Source: Vibrio maritimus (GTDB taxonomy: Bacteria > Pseudomonadota > Gammaproteobacteria > Enterobacterales > Vibrionaceae). Taken from it: a DNA stretch of 64,000 nucleotides. The stretch spans positions 868,001-932,000 of the forward strand of contig NZ_CP090439.1 of NCBI RefSeq assembly GCF_021441885.1. Direction: 5' to 3'. Numbering within the stretch: position 1 is the stretch's first letter; each line of letters opens with the position of its first letter. Below are positions 24,125 to 33,005 of the stretch, in pieces. The translations under genes and the position numbers were made by a program. Below the pieces are notes generated by a model, which worked only from the letters and a program-made list of their open reading frames with translations, was not told where the DNA came from and made no database searches.

Positions 24125-26143
24125 ATGTCTAAACAAGACGGAAACGCGATCGCTGCAAAAAGCATTCTATCAGTAGCGTTGGCTTCAGCGTTTCTATACG
24201 GCTGTGGTGATGACAATAACACTGATGCCAAGGGATCCTCAGGAAACACGTATACGCTTCAACTGCTGCACGTAGCGGATATGGATGGCTCTAATGCTCG
24301 CGTTATAGATAACGCAGGGAATTTCGCTAAAAATATCGATGCACTCACAAAGCAATATCCTGACAACACGTTGTTCGTGAGCTCTGGTGACAATTATATT
24401 CCCGGAGCTCGATATGATGCCAGTGCTGATACAAGCTTCTCCAATGTTGCTGGTGTCAATGTGCCTGGAGTGGGTCGCGGTGATATTGCGTTCTTAAATG
24501 CCATGGGTGTTGCGGCATCGGCGGTTGGAAACCATGATATGGATGGTGGTCCTGCTGAGTTCGCTTCGATAATCAATGTTGATAATGCGTATCCTGGAGC
24601 GCAATTTCCTTATCTTAGTGCAAACCTCGATTTCACAAAGGATGTGAATACACAAGACTTAGTGGCAAGCGCAGGTCAAATGGTAAGTGATCTCAGCAAT
24701 AAGCTTGCAGCGAGTGCTGTAGTTGAGGTGAATGGTGAGAAAATCGGTCTAGTAGGCGCGACGACTCCGACTCAAGATGTTATTACATCTACTGGCGATG
24801 TAGAGGTGCTACCCCAAGATAAATCACTAGAGGGCTTAGCTGCCATTATCCAAACCGAGGTTGACGCACTGACTAGTCAAGGCATAAACAAGGTTATTGT
24901 ATTGGCGCATATGCAGAGCATTGAGGTAGAAAGATCGCTCGCACCACTGCTCTCTGGTGTTGATATTATCGTAGCTGGTGGCTCAAATACGTTGCTTGCT
25001 AATGATAACGACGAACTTTGGCCTGGAGATACGGCAGCCGATGCTTATCCTCTACATTTTACCTCCGCATCCGATGAACCGGTGCTTGTGGTTAACGTTG
25101 ATGGAGACTTTAAGTACCTGGGGCGATTGGTTGTTGAGTTCGACGAGTCCGGTGTAATTAATACAAACGGCATCAGTGACAAAAGTGGTGTCGTATTGAG
25201 TAGTGATGAGATGGCGCTAACGCTTGGTGGTGAGGCAAACACCGATGTCGACAATATCGCAGCGAAAATGAACGACGTGATCGTCGCTTCTGAGAGTGTG
25301 ATACTGGGTAACTCAAGTGTGTTCTTAAATGGTGTGCGTGCCCATGTCCGTTCCGAAGAAACTAACCTTGGTAACCTAACTGCTGACGCTAACCTTTGGT
25401 ATGCGAAGCAAGAGTATGGTGCAACACAAATATCTATTAAAAATGGTGGTGGGATACGTGCTGAAATTGGCCAAGCGGTTTACCCTGCAGGGTCAACGGA
25501 TCCAAGCGATCTACAGTATTTGCCGACGGCAGCATTTCCTTCCGCAGGTAAAGAGGCTGGCGATATCTCACAGTTTGATATCCAGACAGCGCTGGCATTC
25601 AATAACGACCTCGTTGTCTTAGATGTTACTGCATCTGAGCTAAAGACTGTGCTTGAGCATTCGTTTGGAGGAGTCGATGCAACTGGATATGGAGGTGGCC
25701 GTTTCCCTCAAATAGCAGGCCTTGAGGTAATGTTTGACGCAACGCAGACGGCCAGAGAAGCCGATGAAAACGGTGTTGAAACCACTGCAGGAGAGCGTGT
25801 GCGTACATTAAAAGTCGGTAATGACATACTAGTGAAAGACGGTGTGATTCAAGGCGATGCTACGCGCAGCTTCAAAGTGGTCACGCTTGGCTATATTGCT
25901 ACAGGTGGCGATGGTTATCCGTTCCCATGTGTTGAGGTGTCTGGAAGTTGTAGTAACCAGCAGGCACTGGCAGATATGTCAAAGGACCCTAGTGCAAGTA
26001 ACTTTGCCGAAACGGGCAGTGAGCAAGATGCATTGGCCGAGTTTTTGCTTGCAACTTATCCGGATGCAGCGAACAGTTACAGCATGTCAGACAATCTATT
26101 TGATGCTAGCCACACTGATGCTCGCATTGTAAGCGCTGAATAA
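24125..26143 (+). CDS. 5'-nucleotidase/metallophosphatase-family lipoprotein with altered metal motifs
   Basis: This 672-residue protein has a lipobox (FLYGC27) after a hydrophobic signal, so it is probably an outer-membrane or periplasmic lipoprotein. The N-terminal metallophosphoesterase domain has SSGDNY, VGNHDMDGG and LAHMQ. The C-terminal 5'-nucleotidase substrate domain has NGGGIRAEI and GYGGGRFPQIAGLEVMF. The first metal motif reads ADMDG, not DxHG, and the usual GGH[ST]H reads GGSNT, so several histidine ligands are replaced. It may act with different metals, have low activity, or bind rather than cleave nucleotides. AAGGA lies eight bases before the ATG. A strong terminator follows. 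Confidence 0.8.
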   Translation: MSKQDGNAIAAKSILSVALASAFLYGCGDDNNTDAKGSSGNTYTLQLLHVADMDGSNARVIDNAGNFAKNIDALTKQYPDNTLFVSSGDNYIPGARYDASADTSFSNVAGVNVPGVGRGDIAFLNAMGVAASAVGNHDMDGGPAEFASIINVDNAYPGAQFPYLSANLDFTKDVNTQDLVASAGQMVSDLSNKLAASAVVEVNGEKIGLVGATTPTQDVITSTGDVEVLPQDKSLEGLAAIIQTEVDALTSQGINKVIVLAHMQSIEVERSLAPLLSGVDIIVAGGSNTLLANDNDELWPGDTAADAYPLHFTSASDEPVLVVNVDGDFKYLGRLVVEFDESGVINTNGISDKSGVVLSSDEMALTLGGEANTDVDNIAAKMNDVIVASESVILGNSSVFLNGVRAHVRSEETNLGNLTADANLWYAKQEYGATQISIKNGGGIRAEIGQAVYPAGSTDPSDLQYLPTAAFPSAGKEAGDISQFDIQTALAFNNDLVVLDVTASELKTVLEHSFGGVDATGYGGGRFPQIAGLEVMFDATQTAREADENGVETTAGERVRTLKVGNDILVKDGVIQGDATRSFKVVTLGYIATGGDGYPFPCVEVSGSCSNQQALADMSKDPSASNFAETGSEQDALAEFLLATYPDAANSYSMSDNLFDASHTDARIVSAE

Positions 26144-26175
26144 CTTGTAGAAAGAACTGACTAGCAGAAAGAACA

Positions 26176-26212
26176 AGTCGCTCGTCCCAAATACTGGGGC
26201 GAGCGACTTTTT
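26176..26212. terminator. Strong terminator after the 5'-nucleotidase-like gene
   Basis: The arms 26176-26188 and 26196-26208 pair (AGTCGCTCGTCCC with GGGGCGAGCGACT, one G-U), followed by a TTTTT run. It lies between the convergent lipoprotein and mdaB genes. Confidence 0.85.
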
Positions 26213-26213
26213 A

Positions 26214-26798
26214 TTAGAAGTGTTCGTTTAAGTGCGCTTCAAATCGCGCAAAATCGGATTCAATTTCTGGGTTCTTCAGTACGTCATAACAGGCAAATGT
26301 GGGCAGTGCTGTCATATCGAAGAAACGGAAGTTGCAATGCATGGGAAACATAAGGTCATCGACGCTTTTGCCTTCGAACAGGTACTCTTTCGGGTCATCG
26401 AATGACTCTTTTGGCGCATTAAACGTTAAAGACAACATGTACTTTTTATTGGTTAGGGTGCCGCCTGTCCCGTAGTTTTCTTTCGGACTTTTTGATGAGC
26501 GGCCGTCCATATTACACAGTGCTCCGCCCATACCTGCAGTAAACACATCGTCCATATAGCGCTTAAAAGACCATGGAATCATCATCCAGTTGACTGGAGA
26601 CTGTACGATGACCTTGTCAGCCCATTCGAAATGAGCCAGTTGCTCCGCGACATCTAAATCATCTTGCATTGTTACAACACGAACGGTGTGGCCTTTGCTT
26701 TGTAGTATGCCTTTTGCCTGATCAACAAGACTGCCGTTGAGTCTGCCTGGTGAAAAATCTGAAGGTTGATGCGCGTTGATGATAAACACATTACTCAT
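26214..26798 (-). CDS. mdaB: NADPH:quinone reductase, MdaB family (copy 1)
   Basis: This 194-residue flavodoxin-like protein has the MdaB pattern: NVFIINAHQP at the N-terminus, WADKVIVQSPVNWMMIPWSFKRYMDDVFTAGMG for FAD and quinone binding, and NYGTGG and KYMLSLTFNAP further on. It reduces quinones by two electrons, avoiding semiquinone radicals. It is related to a second copy at 33006-33590 of identical length. Next upstream on the same strand is the DoxX-like membrane protein (101 bases away), which in turn is divergent from a LysR regulator; the three likely form one redox-stress unit. Confidence 0.85.
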   Translation of the reverse strand: MSNVFIINAHQPSDFSPGRLNGSLVDQAKGILQSKGHTVRVVTMQDDLDVAEQLAHFEWADKVIVQSPVNWMMIPWSFKRYMDDVFTAGMGGALCNMDGRSSKSPKENYGTGGTLTNKKYMLSLTFNAPKESFDDPKEYLFEGKSVDDLMFPMHCNFRFFDMTALPTFACYDVLKNPEIESDFARFEAHLNEHF

Positions 26799-26899
26799 GA
26801 ATGTTCCCTTTTAATGTATAGAGTGAATACCGATACAGCGGGGTAGAATCTCACTAAGTATGGTCTTGATATTGCTGGTTTCAAGTCTGGTAGTACAAC

Positions 26900-27271
26900 T
26901 CAAATGCTATTAAACAGTAAGTCTAATAAAGGTACGCTGACCCATAGAGATACAAACAGAGTTATCATCGATGGGACGGCATCTTTCCAAGTATCAAATC
27001 GAAAGTGAAACCACATAGCACCAATGGACGTAAACGCGATCAATCCAGACGAAACAGCGCTTGTTAAGGCATTGACTGTGAATAGTCCATACAGAATTCC
27101 CAAAGCCCCTCCTAACTCAATAATGCCAACCAAAAACATTGCAGTACGGTTCAGCCCATACTTATGAAAGAAGGTCAGTTGTGGCTCGAAAATTGGCTTC
27201 ACCCAGCCAAAGATTTTGATTGAGCTAGCAAACAAAAAGAAACCGATGAGTAAAATTTGGGCGATGAACAT
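26900..27271 (-). CDS. DoxX-like small inner-membrane protein
   Basis: This 123-residue protein has four hydrophobic helices (MFIAQILLIGFFLFASSIKI, FLVGIIELGGALGILYGLF, and two further C-terminal ones). The E-LGGALG motif in helix 2 is characteristic of the DoxX-like (DUF6064-type) group. GAGGAA upstream fits the ATG at 27271; the in-frame extension to 27316 lacks support. It lies between mdaB and the divergent LysR gene. The function is probably linked to quinone or thiol redox at the membrane. Confidence 0.72.
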   Translation of the reverse strand: MFIAQILLIGFFLFASSIKIFGWVKPIFEPQLTFFHKYGLNRTAMFLVGIIELGGALGILYGLFTVNALTSAVSSGLIAFTSIGAMWFHFRFDTWKDAVPSMITLFVSLWVSVPLLDLLFNSI

Positions 27272-27351
27272 AATGTGCTTCCTCGTTAAATGACGAAGCC
27301 ATTTAACCATTCCCAAAAATTATCATGTAGACCATAATTAACCTATTTAGT

Positions 27352-27366
27352 ATTCCTAATAGGAAT
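27352..27366. promoter_or_regulatory. Perfect palindrome over the LysR gene ribosome binding site
   Basis: ATTCCTA and TAGGAAT flank a single central A. The site covers the AGGAA ribosome binding site of the lysR-type gene and the divergent promoter of the DoxX-like/mdaB unit, fitting autoregulation. Confidence 0.55.
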
Positions 27367-27370
27367 GATT

Positions 27371-28273
27371 ATGGATAAGTTTGACTGCCTAAGTGCATTT
27401 TTTAGTGTGGCTCGCAATGGCACGTTTACCGCTGCGGCTAACGATCTCAATACGACGCAGAGCGCAATAAGTAAGAAAATAGCCTGGCTTGAGCGAGACC
27501 TTGGGGTCACCCTATTTCATCGCCACGCCAGAGCCATCAGTATGACTACGGCAGGCCATGACTATTTGAGCAAATCGCAAAAGTTGATGGATGAGATGGC
27601 TGCAATAGAATCGCAGCTTAGAAAAGAGCAGCGTTCAGTCTCAGGGGTGCTATCGCTTTCAGTGCCGAGCGCATTCAGTGTCAAACTGCTTTCAAAACCT
27701 CTGAATGAATTTCTCAAACGTAACCCCGAGCTCTCAGTAAATGTGTCAGTCTCTGATCGTTTCATAGACTTAGTCGAAGGTAACGTTGATATTGCGATTC
27801 GCGCCACCCAACTGAAAGACTCTGGGCTTAGAGTTAAGTGGTTCATGGACAACGAACTGATCTACTTTGCATCACCGACTTATCTTGAGGCGAGAGAGCC
27901 TATATCCAGCGTAGAAGACCTGGTACGTCATGATTGTCTGACATACTCACTCTCATCACCCTCGAACTTGTGGCGCTTTAATGATGGTAACAATCGCTTC
28001 ACAGTTAAGGTGAATGAAGTTCTAACCAGTGACAGCCCAGACATGTTGGTTCAAATGGCAAAGCTTGGACTTGGTATCGCAGCTATGCCTAGATGGATGG
28101 TGGCAGAAGAGTTAGAAGCAGGGATATTGCGACAAGTGCTGGAGCAATACCCGTCAGCCAAGCTACCTATGTATTTGGTCTACAAAGACAGTGAGCATCA
28201 GCCTAGACGGGTGAGAGCGTTTATTGATTATTTGAGTGAGTGGTTTGAGGGTGCAAGTTCACTCAGTAAGTGA
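27371..28273 (+). CDS. LysR-family transcriptional regulator
   Basis: This 300-residue protein has an N-terminal winged HTH (FSVARNGTFTAAANDLNTTQSAISKKIAWLERDLGVTLFHR, about residues 9-52) and a periplasmic-binding-like effector domain. It resembles the group with WFMDNELIYFASPTYL in the effector domain that controls quinone and drug stress genes. I chose the ATG at 27371 with AGGAA five bases before it; the ATG at 27365 lies within the palindrome. Divergent from the DoxX-like gene. The last 15 bases overlap the convergent immunity gene. Confidence 0.85.
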   Translation: MDKFDCLSAFFSVARNGTFTAAANDLNTTQSAISKKIAWLERDLGVTLFHRHARAISMTTAGHDYLSKSQKLMDEMAAIESQLRKEQRSVSGVLSLSVPSAFSVKLLSKPLNEFLKRNPELSVNVSVSDRFIDLVEGNVDIAIRATQLKDSGLRVKWFMDNELIYFASPTYLEAREPISSVEDLVRHDCLTYSLSSPSNLWRFNDGNNRFTVKVNEVLTSDSPDMLVQMAKLGLGIAAMPRWMVAEELEAGILRQVLEQYPSAKLPMYLVYKDSEHQPRRVRAFIDYLSEWFEGASSLSK

Positions 28274-29224
28274 ACCGCTTCTGTTAGAAGCTTCTCTCAG
28301 TTCTTGCTCTGTCACCCACTTGCCAGAATACATGTATTCCCAATTCGGTAGCGGTGCATTATTAGCTTTTAAATCATAAGTCTCTGCGACAGAGTAAGTG
28401 TTTGCTCGAGCAGGTATTTGGAGTAGTCTCTCTGGACTCTGACCTTCGATGCTAAAGATGTGCTTGTGATCGTCAATTTCTATACACTCTAATTTATAGC
28501 TAACAGAGAGTAGGGTTAGAGTATTTGTTAACTCTTCGATAGTATCGAAGAACAAATACGTGCCACATCTGCCTTGCGTTCGACATGCTATAGTTGCTGC
28601 CACATCTTCATAAGCGCAGTAATCATACTTATGAAAGAGCTGGATGACTTTACGACGTTTGTTGTAGTGAGCAAAAAGCCAATCATCTCTCATTGCTACA
28701 GTTGTTTCGACAAAATTCTGTGGTTGTCTCTTAGTCATACCAAAAGCTAGTAGCATCAGAGCTCCCGAGCCTACCAAAACCATAGGACCTGCAATAGCAA
28801 CAGCAAGAAGGCAGCCGATGGAACATATCCAAGCCACTGACTGTATAGCTTTGTTCAGCCATTTGGGTTCTGCGCGATTCTGTTTCTGTACCAACCCAAT
28901 GTGAGAGAGCGTATATTTATAGTGGTTATCGAGTCCGACTGTCAGATACCAAGAATAAGCGACGATAGAAAACACTATAAAAATGCAAAAAGGGGCAATC
29001 CAATTGAAGTGTTCATAACCAATATAACCGATGGGTCCCATAACTATTAAACCGGGTAGAAGTGATGACCACGCTGTAAATAGCAAAGCATCATATCGAT
29101 TTGCTTCTTCAATGTTGTTGCATGACCATTCATTAACAAGTTTACTACTTCGGATCTGCTTTTCCTGTTCTTCTTGGTATACCTCAAACTCCTCCGGAGT
29201 GAGGTAATATGGTAAGTACGCCAA
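28259..29224 (-). CDS. Membrane immunity candidate for the VasX-like effector, TTG start
   Basis: This 321-residue protein has about four to five membrane segments (ALLFTAWSSLLPGLIVMGPIGYIG, WIAPFCIFIVFSIVAYSWYL, SVAWICSIGCLLAVAIAGPM, LVGSGALMLLAFG) and a soluble tail of about 120 residues. It starts at TTG (29224) with AAAGGAG six bases upstream, overlapping the effector stop; no ATG occurs until codon 61. It begins three bases after the VasX-like gene. VasX of V. cholerae is neutralised by the inner-membrane protein TsiV2; position and topology make this the counterpart. Sequence homology to TsiV2 was not tested. Confidence 0.7.
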   Translation of the reverse strand: MAYLPYYLTPEEFEVYQEEQEKQIRSSKLVNEWSCNNIEEANRYDALLFTAWSSLLPGLIVMGPIGYIGYEHFNWIAPFCIFIVFSIVAYSWYLTVGLDNHYKYTLSHIGLVQKQNRAEPKWLNKAIQSVAWICSIGCLLAVAIAGPMVLVGSGALMLLAFGMTKRQPQNFVETTVAMRDDWLFAHYNKRRKVIQLFHKYDYCAYEDVAATIACRTQGRCGTYLFFDTIEELTNTLTLLSVSYKLECIEIDDHKHIFSIEGQSPERLLQIPARANTYSVAETYDLKANNAPLPNWEYMYSGKWVTEQELREASNRSGSLTE

Positions 29225-29227
29225 GGT

Positions 29228-32200
29228 TTACTCCTTTATCTCTAAGTGTAGCCAATCTGAAGTTATTGATTCATCAATTCGTTTTTGTTTTACATTATCT
29301 ACTACGGATGAGTAAGATGCACTTTGTTTCAGTGAATGCTGGAACCAATACTCATGCATTTTCTTGTTATCTATATTTGAAAGATACTCAATTTTCATTG
29401 ATAAGTGTTGAGGTAGTTCCCTAGCAAAAACTTCGATAGAGTAGCCGCTTTGGTTAATTTTGATAATTGAATTCTCGATGATTTCATTTATGTTAGACTT
29501 AACGCGAATAGGTATTTTTGATGCGGAATTTGGTACGTAAATATTCACTGTGATACTTATAGTCTCTCTGAACGTATACCTCGGGTAAGCAACGACTCTC
29601 TCATTCAAAGTATGATTTATAGTTGGTTGCCTAATTATGGTTTGCAATTTAGAAATAGCTTTAGTGACGATCGCCTGGTTTTCTGTCACTCGTTGGATTG
29701 AGTCAATACTCGAGCTCCACTTACTTCTGTTTTTGCTCGCTCCCCAAGGTGTTTCCGATAACCAAGTTTCGTATGCATCTTTCTTTAGATTACTCAAAGC
29801 AATATTCACGACAACGTAAATAGTAGTTATAACTAACAAAGTTGCCATAACAGGTCCTCCAAACATAAAGTTAGCGGATAGGCGACCTGTAACTGAACCA
29901 ACAAACTGAGTCATTCCTATAACGATTTGTGTACTAAGTGCACCTAAGTTGAAGTATTGAAGTACCTTTTCCTTACCATAAATGGCGTCAAAATTTCGCA
30001 ATATTCGATAACATTCTATACTAGCTGAAATAACACCTGCAGACGCTGTAATCGCCAGCCAGCGGTTGAAGTATTTTAAGTCTTGCAAGGGCAGAGTTGC
30101 GTATTCCTTTTTGGTTAACAAATGCTTTGTTATTTTGCTTACCGAGTGTCTTCTTAGCTGTTCGTTACCTTTAACAGACTCCCAAGCCTTACCAGTAGTA
30201 AACCCCGTCCAAGCCGCAGCACAAGCAAAAAACTTCTGTTGAACATCCAAAAAGTCATCCGTATCCATCAATCCCGTTTCATTAACCCCTTGCATCGCGT
30301 CATACAAGGCTATTAGGTTAAAGATAAACGCGACCGTTCCCAGTCCGCCGAGATCCTTGAAGTGTTTTTCCGCGGCTTTTACTTTGCCTTCTAGAATATC
30401 CATGTTGGCTGCTTTCATTGCTTTGGCAGCGTTACTTGGAATGATGATTTGCTGCTTGTACTCGAGCGCGTTTCCAGCCACGACTCGTTTAAAGTGTGTT
30501 CTTTGTTTTAATGCATCTTGGTATTGTTGTTTTGAAACGGTGGGATCATTAGCTTCGAAAGCTTTTACAATAGCGGTTTGTTTTTTCAGTTCTTTAACGC
30601 TGTTGTGAAGTCGGTCTTTCCATGTTTTGAACTCTGAAGCATAGTTTGGGTTTATTTCTATTGTCGTGGCGGATGCTAAGCGCTCAAGGATAAGGGCATG
30701 CAGGTAGAAGGTATTACGTGTCACTGGCGTGTTTATCGAGGCAAGCATCATCACGGTTGACTTTGATATGGCGTCTGCGCCCATTTCCGCCACAAAGCGC
30801 GTAATCGCGGCGGCAGATGCCGTGAATATGCCATCGAGCTGTAAGAAGCCTTTTGCGAGGTCTTTTAAGATCAGCGTTTCGTGGGTATTGGGGTTAGAGA
30901 TGAAATCCCCTAGCTTGGAGTGAATGCTAAGTCCCATTCCCAATTTGGATAGGTGTTCACTCAATGATTTCTCGGTGTTTTCTTCGCTATCTATTTTTGA
31001 ACTTTCATTTGGAGTACTTTTCGCTAAATCTGGCAATGGTGCTCGTAAATCGCCACCAAGTTTCTTAAAAATCGACTCACTGAACCCAGCGCCGTTGAGT
31101 GCCCATAAGCTGGTTGGACGCTGCCATTGCTGATCTGCCCACTGCTGATCGGATTCTCCACTCACCAACGCAAACGCGTCAACAACCGTTTGGTGAAGGC
31201 TGTGCAATTCAAACTGAGTATCTTCGCTCCACAAATCAACAATGCGCTCAAGGTGTTTGGGGCTTAACGCGTCCATAGCTGCGATGAAATCAGCTTTGCT
31301 GGACAGTGCAGGTTTTAATAGTCGCTCTTTTTCTTCAGACAGCTCGTGCATTTCTGACATCATTTGTGACCAGTTGAGCTGTTTTCGCCACTTGTCGGTT
31401 GCTATCCAGTGCTCATATCGATCGAATTTCGATTCTGAGATACGGTATTTGTCACGAATTGCTTTTGCGAGGTGTTCTTGGTTGTTTTGGTGCGCTTCTT
31501 TGGCGCCAGCAGAAAACATTGCAGGGTATCCGGATGCCACTGCAGATTGGTTCTGTGTTGCTTTATCGACTTTAGAGCTGGCGTCATAGTATTCCGCCAT
31601 ATCGGAATAAAAGGCAACTTTATCAGCTTCAGTTTTCAGAGAGCGTGGCAGGTTAGTGTCTTCTGTGGCGCCAAACATACAGAGCTGCATAATCGTTTGC
31701 ATAAGCATCCACTGATTGCTGAATTGCTCCTCAAACACTCGAAATTGGCTGGCAGAGCCAGCAAGGTGGTGGGCTAAGTCTTCAATGTCAGCTTTATGGT
31801 CATTGATAGCAACGACATACGCTGTTTCTTCTTCAGGCAGACTTGAGGTGAGGTCATCGATGATTGCTACTGGCTTTAGTTTTGCTGGCGGAGAATCGCT
31901 GTCTTTCGGCGCTTTAGTAAGTAAGCAAGAGAACGCAAAGCGCTGGTCATCGCAGACGGCGTTTTCGATATCGGCGACCTCTGAAAGGGCGTCAATCGAG
32001 TCAATGTGAGGTTGGTTTTCAACCTTGTCTAAGACGACGGTTTGCATTCTGCCGATGTGCTTATCTGGGCTGTTTGCTACCATCTCGAAAAAGGTCCAAG
32101 ACCATCTGTGAATTGAAAAGCAAAGCGAAAGTGCGCTGCCTTCGGGATAGCTGAGGTAGGTTTTCTTCTCTTGCTCTGCGCCTCGCACTATGTTGGTGTC

Positions 32201-32707
32201 GATGTTTTCTGCCGCGCCGAGTTTGTATTGGGTAATCTTGTTACCTTCTACATTGTACTCATCAAGAGATTTGCTTTTTGCATCATAGATATAGAGCCAA
32301 CCATCCCTTAACTGGCGTAATGTATAGCTGTGATTGGTCAGTCTCGCAGGTCCTGAGCCTTTCCAGCCTTCGGGCAACCCAAACGGCTGAGTATTGTCGT
32401 CTTCAATCTCATCAATAGCGTAGCGAACTGGAATAAAGTTGACGGTTGCGACCTCATTCTCCGGTTCTTTCTTTGTGTAATCTTGCACATTAGGCTCGGA
32501 CTCTTCGATCTCGATTTTTTTTGTTTCCCCTTCCCAAAACATGCTTCGCTCTGGTGGAGAACCGTCGATATGATCGGATGGTAGGTCCGATTTTTCTGTT
32601 AATGAAATAAGGTTTCCATCTTGACCATAGGTCTCAGTGGTTTCTTCAAAGGTGTTTTTTGAGTTCACCCACATCATGGATGTTTTGGGAGGTAACGGAG
32701 TGTTCAT
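29228..32707 (-). CDS. VasX-like T6SS effector with MIX motif and C-terminal membrane helices
   Basis: This 1,159-residue protein is about the size of VasX (about 1,085). The MIX (marker for type VI effectors) motif is visible at about 129-152 as LRQLRDGWLYIY ... LDEYNV, after a VasX N-terminal region (VNFIPVRYAIDEIE, LPEGWKGSGPARLTNHSY). The C-terminal third holds several hydrophobic helices (TVAFIFNLIALYDA, WLAITASAGVISASIECY, LSTQIVIGMTQFVGSV, PVMATLLVITTIYVVVNIAL), as expected of a pore-forming, colicin-like toxin. No Hcp, VgrG or PAAR gene is nearby, so it is an orphan effector that must use a T6SS elsewhere. The predicted pore is inference. Confidence 0.85.
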   Translation of the reverse strand: MNTPLPPKTSMMWVNSKNTFEETTETYGQDGNLISLTEKSDLPSDHIDGSPPERSMFWEGETKKIEIEESEPNVQDYTKKEPENEVATVNFIPVRYAIDEIEDDNTQPFGLPEGWKGSGPARLTNHSYTLRQLRDGWLYIYDAKSKSLDEYNVEGNKITQYKLGAAENIDTNIVRGAEQEKKTYLSYPEGSALSLCFSIHRWSWTFFEMVANSPDKHIGRMQTVVLDKVENQPHIDSIDALSEVADIENAVCDDQRFAFSCLLTKAPKDSDSPPAKLKPVAIIDDLTSSLPEEETAYVVAINDHKADIEDLAHHLAGSASQFRVFEEQFSNQWMLMQTIMQLCMFGATEDTNLPRSLKTEADKVAFYSDMAEYYDASSKVDKATQNQSAVASGYPAMFSAGAKEAHQNNQEHLAKAIRDKYRISESKFDRYEHWIATDKWRKQLNWSQMMSEMHELSEEKERLLKPALSSKADFIAAMDALSPKHLERIVDLWSEDTQFELHSLHQTVVDAFALVSGESDQQWADQQWQRPTSLWALNGAGFSESIFKKLGGDLRAPLPDLAKSTPNESSKIDSEENTEKSLSEHLSKLGMGLSIHSKLGDFISNPNTHETLILKDLAKGFLQLDGIFTASAAAITRFVAEMGADAISKSTVMMLASINTPVTRNTFYLHALILERLASATTIEINPNYASEFKTWKDRLHNSVKELKKQTAIVKAFEANDPTVSKQQYQDALKQRTHFKRVVAGNALEYKQQIIIPSNAAKAMKAANMDILEGKVKAAEKHFKDLGGLGTVAFIFNLIALYDAMQGVNETGLMDTDDFLDVQQKFFACAAAWTGFTTGKAWESVKGNEQLRRHSVSKITKHLLTKKEYATLPLQDLKYFNRWLAITASAGVISASIECYRILRNFDAIYGKEKVLQYFNLGALSTQIVIGMTQFVGSVTGRLSANFMFGGPVMATLLVITTIYVVVNIALSNLKKDAYETWLSETPWGASKNRSKWSSSIDSIQRVTENQAIVTKAISKLQTIIRQPTINHTLNERVVAYPRYTFRETISITVNIYVPNSASKIPIRVKSNINEIIENSIIKINQSGYSIEVFARELPQHLSMKIEYLSNIDNKKMHEYWFQHSLKQSASYSSVVDNVKQKRIDESITSDWLHLEIKE

Positions 32708-33005
32708 GCTTCAACCTAACAGATAAATCAAACTTACGACGAATCTCAGGCTTTTGCAAAAATTGAACCACCAGTTAAATTATTATAAATCAGATGGTTA
32801 TTATGATTATCTTGTAATTAAAACAAGTTATTGGATAAGAAAACAACAAATGGTGTCAGCGATGCAAGATATTGTTTCGCTGCTCTATAAGATGGCGGTG
32901 GGCGGATACGTTGCTTGAAATGGGCAGAAAGTAAGTTGAGATTCGCAGCGGATGAACCTTTTACTTAATGCCCATTAATTGAGTGGTGTCACAGTTGAAA
33001 GCGAG
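32708..33005. other. Intergenic region upstream of the VasX-like gene
   Basis: This gap of about 300 bases holds the promoter of the effector gene (minus strand) and the downstream end of the second mdaB gene. It is AT-rich near the effector start. I saw no convincing ORF, hairpin terminator or operator in it. Confidence 0.5.

Noticed and set aside
28259..28273. Overlap of the LysR and immunity genes as a sequencing error
   Set aside because: Both frames are intact with natural C-termini; short convergent overlaps are common.
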